Shown here in pieces: positions 36,101 through 48,343 of a DNA stretch of 64,000 nt. Below the pieces are notes generated by a model. It searched no databases. It was given only the letters and a program-made list of their open reading frames with translations, and was not told the DNA's origin. The position numbers and the translations under genes are program-made. Numbering within the stretch: position 1 is the stretch's first letter; every line of letters begins with the position of its first letter. The DNA comes from Gnetum montanum (Eukaryota; Streptophyta; Gnetopsida; Gnetales; Gnetaceae): positions 60,278 through 124,277 of the forward strand of contig MNCI01003697.1 of the NCBI GenBank assembly GCA_015680685.1, read 5' to 3'.

Positions 36101-36539
36101 TTGAAAAATTTGTAATTTTTTGTCATTTTCTCATAACACACATGGAGTTATTGCAATTTTTTAGAGCCCAAAACCTTCTAGAGCTAATAAATTCCTAACC
36201 ATTTCTCCAAATCACTTTGTTTTTTGATCCTACACTTACCAGAGGTAAGATCTTTATCATGGAGGTGATAAACCTTAAGGTTTTTGATGAAATTTTTTGA
36301 AAATTTTTATAACTCCTCAAAGGGTTAATAACCTTAATAACATATAAACATCAAATTTTTCAATAGTTAACCCTTCCAAGAAACTATGGGATGATTTATT
36401 AATGATAACACATAAATAAATAATAATTGACATAATTAAATAAACCGTAATCACAACTTAGCCAAGTGTAACTATCCTTAAGAGATAAAGGTATCCCAAT
36501 TACTTTAAGTTACACAATGATTGCTAACCCATGGTCTCA

Positions 36540-39385
36540 TTGTCATTATGGATGCAACCAAAATAGAAATGTCCACAGGAAGGAAAATCCTATTAACCAT
36601 GGGAGAAGTAGCCTAGAGCTAGAAGGGACCAACACGAACAAGTTCAAGAATCACTAGAAGAAACCCATGCAATGGGACCTCTTTGTGAGGAGCCCAAAGT
36701 GGAATTTGTCCAACAGATTCTAGAAGAAGAAGTGCTGATTGAATAATCACAATGAGGAGAAGTGCTTGGACCCATGCCAAGGCTTGAGGTCACTTTGACT
36801 AAAGCTTTCCTAGACATCATCAAGTTTTGAGAGACCCAATGATCAGTTCTTTAAGAGATCAACTTCGGGCCATTCCTTGAGAAAGCTCTAGTAGATGTCA
36901 AGACTCAACTGCAAACCTCTCCCATGTGGCCAATAATCACATACAGTGGGGAATGGAACATGGGAGAGACATATCTCTTTTAGAGTAATAGAAGATTAAG
37001 GTCCATTGTCAAAATCAAGGACATTCAAGTGTCCTACTCAGCAAAAGCTATCGCACAGGCACTTGGGTTACTTGACACTAAAACACATCTAGTAGAACTA
37101 TCCATGAAAGGTAATCCTGAGGCCAAGAGGGAGTGGACCCAACAATACTAAGGGGTTGGCCATAAGGAGTATGATTTGCTCACATTAGTAGAGTGAATTT
37201 ATCTCAAAATTGCAGCCTATCATCTTAATCCAATGATAAGGCCAAGCAAGTTGACCACTTTTTCCATTTGAGCATGTGTTGCTCTAAGTGGGAAATTTCC
37301 TATCAACCTTCCGCAATTGATCTACTTAGAGATTGAAAAGAACTTTAAGGAAAATGAGCATGGAAGGAAAACCTTGTCCTTTCCATGCCTCATCTGGAAA
37401 ATTTGCAAAATGGCAGGCATTGTTTGCTACTCCAACGATACCATTAGGCATGCTCCTTTGGCCTCATGGTCCAAGATCATGAAAGATAAAATGCTAGCAA
37501 CGACCCAAGAAGAGGAGAAATCGTTAAAACCAGGCACTCAAGGACCCACAAAGGAGGCTTGCACAACCATTAAGCATCTACACAAAATCCAGGAAGAGCT
37601 CTTAAGAAAAAAAGAGCAACATGCAAGAACAAGTGGGATAGATCCATCTATATATTGACTAGTGATGAGTTACCTTAATGAGATGGCCTAAACAATTAGC
37701 TAGATGGAGAGGGGTGGTTCAATTTTCTCTAAGAAATCAATGCAATTTCCTATGAGGTTAGATCCCAATGCTTGAGAGGTGACGGTGTCCTTATCTCAAC
37801 ATCATCTATTTCCAAAAATCTCTATTAATGCCACCACATTCTCAGTGCACTTGGAGGAAGGCAAAGGAGCAAATATCCTAATGATGCACCACCAAGGGTA
37901 AGAAATAGTGGCTAAAGTGGTTGTTAACTATGTCACTAAAGCATTAAATCCACCTACAATACCTGTACTAGACATATTTGCATTTCAAGACATGCAGAGG
38001 TTTGCAGGCATGGTCAGCAGAAAGTTAAACACAACCCATCATGAAGAGTTGCTGGAATGACTGGTGGGAACCAAGCAACTAATTCTGAACATCTTTGATT
38101 TTTTGGAAGACATCACTACAACCCATTCAAAGTTGTTGAATGCAAGGGGAAAATGCATTATTTTGGAGGGAAAACTTGAAATGGCCCAAGAATGAAATTA
38201 ATTCTTGGTCGTGAAGTTTGCCAAACTACATGCCTGACTTACAGATCTTGCGATCCTTAGCCTAGTAGTAATAAGAGATGAAGATTTCAAAAAACTTCAA
38301 GAATGATTGCAAAAGACTGAGGAGGAGGTAGTTACAACCATATTCAACTAGTTTGTAGTTGAAGCAAAACCATATTCAATTCAAAAGGACTTGATACAGA
38401 TGCACCAGGAGAATGAGACCTTGACTACATAGAATTATCACATGTCAAATGTATATGCTTAGAAGGATTAGATGCAGAAATTTATTGATCAAAAGAAAGA
38501 CCAGCTTGCTAGGGTAAATAAAAAATTGAGGAGATTGGGTATAGAAAATTAAAATGTGTCAATGGAAGAAGTGCATGCCTTGCACTAGAAGTTTGCCATC
38601 AAGATCACCACTTGGAAGAATGATGTCCTCAAGTTCAAAAAAGTGAAGAATCATTATAGAGACTAGGTTGGCTTGTAAAAGGAAGTTAATGAAAAATGCA
38701 TTCAAATGATAAAGGCAAAAATGAATGAAGCGCTATAGTAACTCCAATAGGGAAGAGAAATGTGGTAGTGCATTATTGATGGGATTAACACCTACAAAAA
38801 AGAAAAGATCTTCTTAAAGAAGTTGTAAATTAAAAAAATGACAGAATATATGGAGCTGGCCAATCTCTAATATGCAAACCTAGTAATGCTGACTACTAGA
38901 AAGTCATGGTCAAAGCTGGAGAAGCAAGTGGCTAGCTTGTATTTATTATACCAAGCTATGTTCAAGCATCATAAATACGCCAAGCAAAAGCTTGAGACTG
39001 GAAATGCTAAACTTGAAGTTCTTAGAGTACGGTTCAGAGATCAACGATCAATCATTGAGAACCTAGACAAATAGATGAATGACTACTAGGAGCTGAAGGA
39101 CATAGTCATAGCATTTGACATTGAAGGCAAATAGTTTGTTGCCTAGTTCATCAATGCTAAAGAGCTATTTCTAGCAATCCTATGTCCCTAGGATGTGCTT
39201 GTTCCAACCTACATTGAGAAATCTATGTGGATGGTGCATGATCATAGAAGAAAGGAGGAGAAAATGAAAGCACTGCTAGATGATTTTTTCCTCCTACCTA
39301 AAGTTTCAGTAGTAGTAGGACAGCCACAACAACCTCAACCATTGCCCATGTGTGAAGCTAGTGAAGGTTCCTTAGAGCCATAATA
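36540..39385 (+). pseudogene. Extra ORF (aORF) of element B
   Basis: Broken coding region between the 3' region and the 3' LTR. An early segment reads SNRRLRSIVKIKDIQVSYS (about 36985-37040). The best stretch, 37317-37658, reads IYLEIEKNF...TLSFPCLIWKICKMAGI and SWSKIMKDKM. The middle and end are Lys/Glu/Gln-rich with heptad-like spacing (38886-39074: KSWSKLEKQVASLYLLYQAM), suggesting a coiled coil. It is homologous to the extra ORF of F. The P-C-L-I...C..AGI signature resembles the putative plant transposon protein domain known from Athila ORFs, from memory. Function is unproven. D lacks this ORF. Confidence 0.65.
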
Positions 39386-39648
39386 ACCACCACCACATGG
39401 GATTATCTGATCTTATCCACCCGACTTCACATCATTAAGGAATGTGTTGTTTGATTTTGAAGAGTTGTGTCATGGTGTTCAATTTTGTATCCTAAACACT
39501 ATCATTGTTTTGTAACGTGTTGATTTGTACACCCAAGCACTCCATTTTTTGTCAAGTTATTTAGTTTATTTTGTTTGAAAAAAGTCAGTCAATAATCCCA
39601 TACCTTCACAAATTTTGTAAAAAAACTCAAGGATGATTTTTCATTCAA

Positions 39649-39659
39649 TTGTGGGGATA
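39649..39659 (+). promoter_or_regulatory. Polypurine-type priming site of element B
   Basis: TTGTGGGGATA directly before the 3' LTR, identical to that of element C. Confidence 0.65.
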
Positions 39660-40564
39660 TGATGAGTCACTTTTAGTTGGCTACGTCAACAAGGCCTCAT
39701 CAACACGGCCTCGTCAAGGAGGCCTAGTTAACACATCATATCATGTGTTGATGAGGCCCCATTGATGCAGTGTCAATTTTCAGCTATAAATACGTGCCTA
39801 CTAGCCACATTTATGACATTAGAGATTATAGTTGCAACAAATCTCTTGTAGTTTTTCCATTTGAAAGTTAGAATTTTCCTCCCAAGTGCCCACAAGATGA
39901 GTCATTGAGTGTATGGATCTTTATTCAAGCATTGTTGTAGCTAAGCACAATAGTGTGTGCAATAATAAAGATAAGCTTTTTGATAAACCTTGTAGCACTT
40001 TAGATAGATTAAATATTTTATTTATGCATTTAATGTTTTTGATTGTTTGTTAAATGTTTTTTAGATATTAAGTTAATAAGGAAATTAAGCAAGATAAATT
40101 ACACACATAAGTATGAACACTTCGAGCATAACATTACTTGCTTGGTAATCCCAACAAAGTTATTGCTTGGTATGCCCAATAGCATAGTGCTTGGTCACCT
40201 AGTAGTGGATACATGGGTTCAGGATGTGTATAGAAAGTGGGACCAGATGCTTATGTTAGAACTAGTTAGACAATAGTTGATTAGTTAAATTAAATTAGTT
40301 AATCCAACCACATTATTTATCTTTAAGTACCGAAACCATAAAAAATACAAAATGATAAAAATTAGATGCCTCATTTACACTTAATCATACCATTGTACAT
40401 CACAAGTGTAATTAGGAAGACAATGATTGACCTTAAGGTAAGATTCACTTCCTAGAGGACTAATGCATTGGAAATGATAAAGTCCATGAAATTCAACTGA
40501 ATCATGAATGAACACTTTGTGATTCATATGGTTTGGTGTAGGGGTACCTTGCCACTCTTCATCA
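39660..40564 (+). repeat. 3' LTR of element B
   Basis: 905 bp from TGATGAGTCAC to CTCTTCATCA. The TATA box 'gctataaatacg' is at 39783-39794. It is visibly close to the 5' LTR, and differences are mostly transitions and small indels. Confidence 0.9.
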
Positions 40565-42100
40565 CACCTACAAGTATCCATGGGTACTCAAGGAGTTGAA
40601 TGTAAATTATACTTATCTTCCAAAATACACATGTTAGTATTCTCTGAATAAATAAATAATACTATATCATACACAATCATCAAATTATAATTATATGTAA
40701 TAGTGAGGTGAAATGATAGTAGTAGGGATTACAAAAAATGGGATGCGAGGTGTTTTACCATAAGCATAATGTATTCTGTGCATAATACATGGTTAAAATG
40801 ATCATTAACCTATCTTTCTAAGATCCAAACTAAGTTCATACCACTTACTAGTGACATTGCATTGTATCTTTTCAAAACTAACAATCATAAGACTATCACA
40901 ACTACAAGAAATATCATTACTTGGCAATGAAATACAAGGAAGAAATCATTTAACTACATAGTTTATTGAAAAGAGACTTGGCCACTAGACAAAGAAGTAT
41001 CTTTAGGCATGGGTAACGTATTTTTCTAATGAAACCTACAAAAAATTTTGTTGTGTATCGATTATGTTATTATTATGTCAATCTTACCAAAGGATTACCT
41101 TTAGGCATAGGTAACATATCTTTCTAGTCATATGATAGGGTAGCAGTTATTTTAGAATAAGACTCCATTTTTTGTCATAACTCAAATAAATAATACAACT
41201 TAATAGTGTAATAAGACTCATAGTATTTGCTTAGAAAATCCTCAAATCCATTTGATAGCAAACCTAGTTAGTTCTTCACGTTTCCATCCAAGCATAATGA
41301 TCAAAAGTCTATTTTAGTTTTATCATAAAAATAATGTCATTATGCCCATGGAAAGATCCTTTTATTATTTGAAATGAGTGGATGAATGATGTGGTCTTAC
41401 TATATATATATAAAATTAGTCATTTCAATGATTTGATAACATAGGATAAAATTATTATTGTTTCAACTACATCTTGCTTATTCCTTTACACTTCAATAGA
41501 AAGATCAATAAAAATATATACATGAAAAATAGTAAAATTATAAAAATAATTAATGATATTCAAGAATAGAAAACTATATAAATAATTTGAAAGATATTAA
41601 AGAATGAAGAAATGATAAGAAATGTGAAAAGTATGAAAGAATAGAAAAAATATTAAAGAATATAAAAAATACCAAAAATAAAGGAAAACATGACAACAAT
41701 TCTAATCCAAAAAATTATAAAATAAAAAATTTAAAATACACTTATTAATTTCTAATTCAAGATAGGGTATCTCCTCTATGATTGAACTTATGGGTGAGTG
41801 TTCAAAAAATGGATCATAGATCCCCCAGGTCATACACTTTAAGTCTTTTGTTTATCATTTTTAGTGATTTAGATTTTTGTTTATTATCCCATGTAACATT
41901 GATGATAACTAGGTTTTGATCATTTAAAGATACATATCTTGTTGGACTAGAAGGTCTTTTCATTTTAGAAGGTTCAAATATGTTTTCTTGTTTATTCTTA
42001 ATTTTAGGTTTTTAGTCTTTATGTTTACTACTTATTATTGGTGTATGATCGTGGTTTAGGATATCCTTTTATAAGTTTTCAATTTAAGTTATTTTCTTGA
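40565..42100 (-). other. 3' region of element F, segment right of the B insertion
   Basis: On the minus strand it contains 'tcttagaaagataggttaat' and 'gcttatggtaaaacacctcg' (near 40760-40830), closely matching the 3' region of C (17140-17215). Near 41770 is the decayed equivalent of 'cttagtcatgggggagat'. Between 41800 and 42250, where RT to integrase should be, there is only AT-rich sequence without any recognisable pol motif. Confidence 0.65.
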
Positions 42101-43264
42101 GGTAGGAGTTGATAAGTGGGTTGGATGTTTCCATGCATGTTTTGGATAGTTTTATACTCTCACTTGTTAACAACTAGGTGTTATTTGGTTTAGTTGTGAT
42201 TATTTCTTTTTGAATACACATTTATTTTTTAGATTTGTTATGGGCTAGTATTAGATCATGTTAATGTTTTGAAACTTTGGTCTACAATTGCATCCTTTTT
42301 CATCATAAGTAATGCATGGAATTTTTTGTATGGCTTCTTTATTATTTTTCTTGGATATTTTCAAGGGTAACTCTCTTATTTCTAGCTTAGCCATTGTGCT
42401 AAGCCATGATTTCCTCCAAATGATAGAAATTTCTACCTTATTATTGTTTATATTATTATTCATCACATATTGTACCCATTCTAAAGGAATGGTGACTAAT
42501 TGATTTTGGAAGCTCTAGTCTTATGTTGCATTTCATTAATAGTGGTAGGTTTCATGCCTTATATGTTTCTTGGGATACCAAATTAACTATAGAACCTAAT
42601 TCTAGTAGAGCTTTGCATGTAAGTTTCTAGCAATTTGTAAATAAATTAGAGGACTTTTATAATCTATTCTTTTCCTATGAAGTGTTTTTGCTTTTATCCA
42701 GTTTGATACTATATGAGTTAACATGATAGTTATAAACTTTTTGTATGATTTTTGTGGAAGCATGGTGGCTGCAAGAGGATCTATCATAGGAGGAATATGG
42801 TTGGATGAAGTTCCTATTCTACTATTCTTTTCTAGAATTTTATTAAAGAAAGGATGTTTTCTAGATTTGCATTTAGTGTTGCTAGTATGATCATCTTTCG
42901 GTATACTAACAACCCTAATAGCACTTTTTTTTGCTGTAGCTATGTTGGTAGTTCCCCATGAATGACCAATGGTGGTGCTACTGGTAAAGGATTTAGAGCT
43001 TAACAAGATGGACCTACTTCCAATTGAGATATGTAAGGATGTAACTTCATACATGGGGTTATAGGCCTCTAGTATTCTAGTATATAGTAGGGTGAAGAAG
43101 CATGAATAGGAGTACTTCTGGGAAATATAAGACATTGTAAATATTATCCATAAGGATCTAGTTTTGGTATGGATACTATTGCCTTTGTAGTGGCATCCCA
43201 TATGATTATGCTTGTTGCCACTATTGTTGGTATTGCTCCTACAATTGAGGATAAGCCCCACTTA
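42100..43264 (-). pseudogene. gag C-terminus and protease-region remnant, element F
   Basis: On the minus strand a 219-codon open stretch (43261-42602) ends SPLIYLQIARNLHAKLY, equivalent to SPLIYLQIAGNEPCKALLD in D, so it leads into the protease. The downstream piece 42466-42251 reads WRKSWLSTMAKLEIRELPLKISKKN and IQKIPCITYDEKGCNC, matching GRVWLSTIDACLGICDLSLEISKEN and GCNC in D. The protease active-site triplet is not intact. The region stops at the copia H insertion (gataa, 43265-43269). Confidence 0.72.
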
Positions 43265-43269
43265 GATAA
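43265..43269 (+). repeat. Target-site duplication of copia H (gataa), left copy
   Basis: The identical gataa is at 48339-48343, immediately after the other LTR. Confidence 0.9.
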
Positions 43270-43752
43270 TGTTGGAATGAGCATAGCAGATAGGATGAGA
43301 AGAAATGAAACCTTTATTATTAAAATTGAGAAATACTTGTGATATTATGAAACCTTGTGAGATTATGTAAATTGTACTATGAAATAATTGAGAGATTAAA
43401 AAATTTCACTGTGAAAATTAAATAATTGGAAAATTCATTATGAAAAATTAAAAAAACAAAAAGCTTGAAAAATACAAGAACCACTAACTTCTTTCATTAT
43501 TTTAGAAAAATCATTACAATAGGCTCATAGCATAATAAGGTAGCTCTTCTATATGCTTCTATAAGAAAAGTAAAAACAAACTTAACTAGAAGTTAAACTC
43601 AACATAACTGAGCACTAACTACTAAATTTTTTTAAAAAAACCTTACATGAAAAAAACTTTTAATAATTAAAAAGGTTACTAACACATAATTTTTCTTAAA
43701 AAAAACTATTCAAAATAGGAGAAACAATTTTTACAGTACATAATACTCAACA
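43270..43752 (-). repeat. 3' LTR of copia H
   Basis: 483 bp, TGTTGAGTATT to CATTCCAACA on the minus strand; the ends TGTTG/CAACA are inverted repeats. It pairs with the LTR at 47853-48338. Confidence 0.9.
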
Positions 43753-43763
43753 TTCCCTCCTTT
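43753..43763 (-). promoter_or_regulatory. Polypurine tract of copia H
   Basis: The minus strand reads AAAGGAGGGAA directly before the 3' LTR, a standard plus-strand primer. Confidence 0.8.
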
Positions 43764-43959
43764 AGTGTTATAATTGGTTTGAGAATAGCTAAATTAGAAA
43801 CTTGAAGATTTGTCTTCTCATCATCTACTTTGCACGTACAATCATGTTCAAAAGATAGTCAATTTAATAAGCCTACAATGGTTTACTTAGTAAATTAGCT
43901 AATTGATCATTGCTTTGAATATGTGTAGGCTTAATTATGTTCTTCTTTACTTCATGCTT

Positions 43960-44400
43960 GATAAAGTAATATTTGATGTCAATGTGCTTGCTCTTGTTAT
44001 GAATTATGTGCTCATTGGACAACTAAATTGTTGTTATATTATCTACCAACATAGACATTGGAAGCTTAACTTCAAAAACCAACTGATAAAATATTTTTTT
44101 AAATCAAAAAACATCATGAAGACATTTAGCCATAGTAATAAATTCCACCTTACATGATGATAGGCTTATACTAGTTTGATTCTTTGTTTTTCAATAAATA
44201 AGATTAGGACCATGAAAAATAAAGTAACCAAAAGTTGACTTACAATCATATACATCCTTTCCCCAATTACCATGAGAAAAAACATAAAATTTTCTATCTC
44301 TATTAATGAACTTAATTCCAAAATCAAGTGTTTCTTTAACATATCCAAAAATATGCTTTAAGGCATTAAGATGTGACTACCTTGGCTCTTGCATAAACCA
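43960..44400 (-). pseudogene. RNase H remnant, copia H
   Basis: On the minus strand the sequence corresponds to the copia RNase H core: a GDWGKDVYDCKSTFGY-like region in broken frame (about 44220-44280), then FHGPNLIYW-like sequence and KTKN. The C-terminal part, with an EAEY-type equivalent, is in decayed sequence near 44150. The 60-codon stretch 44348-44166 is a neighbouring frame of the same region. Confidence 0.7.
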
Positions 44401-44559
44401 TGATAAAAATGAATTTGCATATTCCAAATTAGGTTTGCTATGACACAAAAATATTAGTGAACTAATTATACATTTGTATAAGGAATGATTAACAAATGGA
44501 GTATCATCTTTCCTTGAAATATTCATATTTTAAATAATTGAAGTTGTAGAAATCTTGGC

Positions 44560-45249
44560 TTTCTCTAGTTCATACTTTTCAGTGATGACTTGTGCATACT
44601 TTAATTGATGCATCTTCAAACAATCTTCTTCCTAATAAATTTGGATTCCTAAAAAATATTTGAGGACTTCCATGTCCTTCATCTTAAACTCATCTCTCAT
44701 ATCATGTCTAAGTTCCTTATTTAATTTTTAAGATGTAGCCATAAAAACCAAGTTATTAACATAGAGAAAAATAATGATGAAATCAAAACCTTCATGTTTA
44801 AAGTATAAGGTAGGTTCAAACATATAACTCCTATAACCATTCTTGAGAAGCAATTCCCTAATTCCATGAAACCAAGCTCTTAGAGCTTGCTTCAATCCAT
44901 ACAAAGCTTTATTCAACTTGCACATCTTGTTTTCTTATCCTTGAATCTCAAAACCTTTAGGTTGGTAAATAGAAAGCTCCTCTTCTAATTTTTCATTCAA
45001 AAATGTAGAATTAACACCCATTTGATGAAGTTTCATATCTTTATGAGTAATAAGGAAGGCCATAAGATTAATATTCTCAAATATAGTAACAAGAGTAAAA
45101 ATTGCATCATAATCAACATGCTTCTTGTGAAGAAAACCTTTTGCTAAAAGTTTGGCCTTTTGTGCAATAATTTTACTAAATTTATTATATTTTATTTTTA
45201 AGACCCATTTGATATCAATGACTTTCTTTCCTTTTGGCCTATCCACCAA
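44560..45249 (-). pseudogene. Reverse transcriptase remnant, copia H
   Basis: The open stretch 45249-44935 reads KGKKVIDIKWVLKIKYN and LLAKGFLHKKHVDYDAIFTLV, the start of the copia RT. 44925-44728 reads CKLNKALYGLKQALRAWF and LYVNNLVFM, where the YVDDL box has both Asp changed to Asn (GAT/GAC to AAT/AAC, i.e. G-to-A). One stop separates the two parts. Both catalytic Asp are gone. Confidence 0.9.
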
Positions 45250-45799
45250 GATTCAAATTTCATTTCTCCCAATAGAGCTCATTTCCTTCTTCATGGCTTC
45301 AATCCAAGCTTGAGATTTGAGAGCCTTCTTAACATTTGAAAGCTCATGTGCAAGATTAGAATATACAACATGAGAAATTACATGATTTCTTGTCATTCTT
45401 ATATTAAATTATCTATCCAACATTTGAGAAGGTGGGTGGTCCTTTCCCACCCAAAGTCTTGAGCTGTACTCTTACTTCTTACCTTGATCAAGCTTGTGAA
45501 ACTCATCAAAACCTACCTTTGATTCATCATATAAAATATTTATAGAGAAATACCACTTCCTATTAATAGGATTAAAACATTTATATCCACATGTTCTTAA
45601 ATCATAACATGAAAAAAAAACTCCTTTTTCCTCTAGCATCTAATTTATCTATCAAATAATCTTGAATCTTGACATAATAATTATAACCAAACACCTTTAA
45701 ATAAGATAAATTTAGTGGCTTACCATAAAGAAATTGATAAGGAGTCTTCTCTCCATTTGATGAAGCAATTAACCTATTGAGAAAATAGGTTGCCCTGTG

Positions 45800-46572
45800 A
45801 ATTGTCTTATGTTAATACTGATTCAAAATTGAGGCATATTTCAACAAACATCTTGCCATCTCTTGTAAGACAATCCTTTCTTTATGCTATGGAATTTCTT
45901 TGGGGTGAATACTTACATGTGGTCTATTTATCTATTCCACATCTAGCACAATAATCATCAAATTCATTTGAAAAAAATTGATCACCATTATTTGACTTGA
46001 TTACCTTAATCCTGAAGCCAAACCTATTCTCAACAAGCTTGTGAAAATTATTGAATGTAAGAAATACTTCATCGTTGGAATGCAAAATATATGACTAAGC
46101 ATACTTGAAAAAATCATCAACAATACAAAAAAATATCTTTCTTTATTTATTGTAGTGGTAAGCATAGGTCCAACCACATTCATATGCAAACTTTTTAGTG
46201 GGTGTTCCTTCTTCTCCATATGAGTTGCATGAGAAAAGGGATTTCGCTTACCTTTAAGAAATTTGTCAATAAATTAATTGGAAAATTTAAAAACATCAAA
46301 CCAAAAGTAGCCTTGAATTTAAGCAACTTCTCAATGTTTTTATAGGAGACATGTCCAAGCCTCCATTGCCATAATCTTTCCTCTTCAATCTTGGATATAA
46401 ATGAAAACTTCTCATCAACATGATTTTGTACAACATTAGTTCTAGGATAATGGATTTTATTTTTGAGTCTTGGAAGCTTTGCTATGACTCTCCTTGAGTA
46501 CAAAATTGCACAAATATCATATTTAAAAATAACCTTAGTTTTCCTTTTCACCATTTGACCAACTGAAAGCAA
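45800..46572 (-). pseudogene. GAG-pre-integrase and integrase remnant, copia H
   Basis: 46572-46195 contains LWQWRLGHVSYKNIEKLLK, the GAG-pre-integrase / zinc-binding segment. 46219-46001 reads PLKSLHMNVVGPM (first catalytic Asp changed to Asn) and YFFVLLMIFSS. Downstream, IKVIKSNNGDQFFSNEFDDYC carries the second position (SDNG changed to SNNG), then YSPQRNS and a broken ERK motif near 45900. It is inactive. Confidence 0.87.
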
Positions 46573-46892
46573 AGAATTGGTAATTTGGAAACATAAAAAA
46601 CATCATGAACATGTACTTGACTTCCATCTTTGAAAGTAAGGACATTTCAAATTCCTTCAATATGGATCTTCTCATCATCACCAACTTTGATAGTGTTCAA
46701 GTTTCCATTTGGTTTATACTCAATAAAATCATCTTTATGAGTTATCAAGATAGTGATATTATCAAACATGAATGCTATAAAATTTGAGTTATCTTGATAA
46801 TCTATAACTTGTTTTCCTCTATCTTGTAATGTAGGATTTTCTCCTCCTTGGGTATCTTGAATTATGAGATTTTAAATACCAATCTTCTACCA

Positions 46893-46934
46893 ACATCTCT
46901 CTTCATAGTGGCATCTCTTACCACAAAATATGCA
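46893..46934 (-). pseudogene. Zinc knuckle of copia H gag
   Basis: The minus strand reads CIFCGKRCHYEERC, a perfect C-X2-C-X4-H-X4-C nucleocapsid knuckle, followed at once by Trp and a stop. It binds element RNA in the family. Confidence 0.85.
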
Positions 46935-47048
46935 CCATGGAACTAATGAAGATGGTGCATCTTGATCTTGTTTTAGTTGGAAATTTATCATACCACCTCT
47001 AGAACCTCCTTTTCCTTTGAAAAAAAAAAAATTTCTAAAATCCTCTAC

Positions 47049-47800
47049 CTATTGGTTGAAATCCTTCTTTGAAATTTTGAGATCTTGTGTCATTTGATTG
47101 TCTCTATTCTTTTGAATGGTTAAATCTACCTTCTTCTCTTCTTTTAGTAATTTTCCATCTTTGGAAGGACTTGGACCTACAACATAAGCATTCTCATTTA
47201 GATTTGAGATCTTCAATTCTTCTAAAGCCTTCAAACTTGCAATCAACTTATCAATTATATAGATGAAGAGGTCTTTTTTTTGAATAATAATTTTAATGTA
47301 GGTGGAGAATATGTAATTATTGTAAAGAACATGCATAACTTTTTTTACCTTTTGCTGCATTGTAATATTTCATATATACTCATCAAAATTTCTTTAAATA
47401 ATGTAAATCCTATCAAAAAATGAGAGAGTGACTCCTCTTGTAGTCCTCAAATTATCAAACTTGATTCTATGTTTCATTTTCTTCAACTTCTTATTTACCT
47501 TATTACTTTTGTACTCTTCTTGCAAGGTATCCCGACAAGGCTTGGATGTATCTTTAGTAATGATTCTAGCTCTAATTGCCTCTCAAACACTAGTAAAAGG
47601 AATCATCTTCATAAATGAATGAGTCTTCTTATCTCTTCTGAGCTTATTCCTCTCCTCTTTTTTTATTGGATTTTGAGGCACAAAAAAAACTAGGCTCAAC
47701 ATACTCTCACACTCCATGAATTTGGAGAAGGGATTTCATTAGATATGACTAATAATTAACATCTTGAGAGCCATAAAAAATGATAGAATACTTTGAGATG
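47049..47800 (-). pseudogene. gag remnant of copia H
   Basis: A 103-codon stretch (47360-47049), Lys/Asp-rich with KALEELKISNLNENAYVV, is the linker part of a copia gag upstream of the knuckle. The N-terminal part lies toward 47800 in broken frames (about 47740 carries a WSIKMKSLLHS-like start in decayed form). No intact start can be assigned. Confidence 0.65.
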
Positions 47801-47838
47801 TCTTTGATTTATTTGGTAGTCATGAGAATGAATTGAAA

Positions 47839-47850
47839 TCTCAAATACCA
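47839..47850 (-). promoter_or_regulatory. Primer binding site of copia H
   Basis: The minus strand reads TGGTATTTGAGA next to the 5' LTR. It resembles the initiator tRNA-Met complement TGGTATCAGAGC used by many copia elements. Confidence 0.65.
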
Positions 47851-47852
47851 AT

Positions 47853-48338
47853 TATTAGAATGAGCATAGTGAAGAGGATGAGGAGGAATGAAAAATTTAT
47901 TGTTAAAATTAAGAAACACTTGTAATATTGTGAAATCTTGTGAGATTGTGTGAAATTTACTATGAAATAACTAAGAAATTGAAGTGTGAAAAGTAAAACA
48001 TTAGAAAATTTATTGTGAAAAATTAAAACTAGAAAAAACTTGAAAAATATAAGAATTACTAACTTCTTCCATTATTTTAGAAAAATCATTATAATAGGCT
48101 CTTATCATAATAAGGAAGCTCTTTTAACTGTTTTTATAAGGAAATGAAAAACATACTCAACTAGAAGTTAAAATTAACACAATTGACCACTAACTACTAG
48201 AAACAATTATTTATTTTAAAAAACTATACATGATTAAAAAAATTTTAATTATTAAAAAAGTTACTAATTCAAATAATTTTTTTTAAAAAAATTATTCAAA
48301 GTAGGGAAAAATATTTCTATTCTACAGAATACTCAATA
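47853..48338 (-). repeat. 5' LTR of copia H
   Basis: 486 bp. Its ends have decayed (caata and tatta instead of CAACA and TGTTG) relative to the 3' LTR at 43270-43752. Shared tracts include 'tttagaaaaatcattataat' (48072) and 'caactagaagttaaa' (48160). Confidence 0.9.
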
Positions 48339-48343
48339 GATAA

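Larger units (their letters stand above)
27246..40564 (+). mobile_element. Gypsy element B, full-length and decayed, nested in F
   Basis: A 13.3-kb plus-strand element with LTRs at 27246-28184 and 39660-40564. In order it has a primer site, gag, protease, RT, RNase H, integrase, a 3' region, an internal promoter-like module, an extra ORF of about 2.8 kb and a polypurine tract. It is longer than D because D lacks the extra ORF. F's 3' region is continuous across it (27245 joins 40565). No 5-bp target-site duplication is visible: the flanks are ccaca and cacct. All ORFs carry stops. Confidence 0.9.
43270..48338 (-). mobile_element. Ty1/copia element H, nested in gypsy F
   Basis: A 5.07-kb minus-strand element with LTRs at 43270-43752 and 47853-48338 and a perfect 5-bp target-site duplication gataa (43265-43269 and 48339-48343). 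Domain order on the minus strand is gag with a zinc knuckle, GAG-pre-integrase, integrase, RT, RNase H. Integrase upstream of RT is diagnostic of copia. It splits the gag of element F, which continues on both sides. Stops and acidic-residue losses make it inactive. Confidence 0.93.

Noticed and set aside
42602-43261. Longest open frame (219 codons, minus strand) as an independent gene
   Set aside because: Its C-terminal part aligns with the gag-protease junction of gypsy D and it lies in the interior of element F; the rest is a shifted frame of the gag tail.
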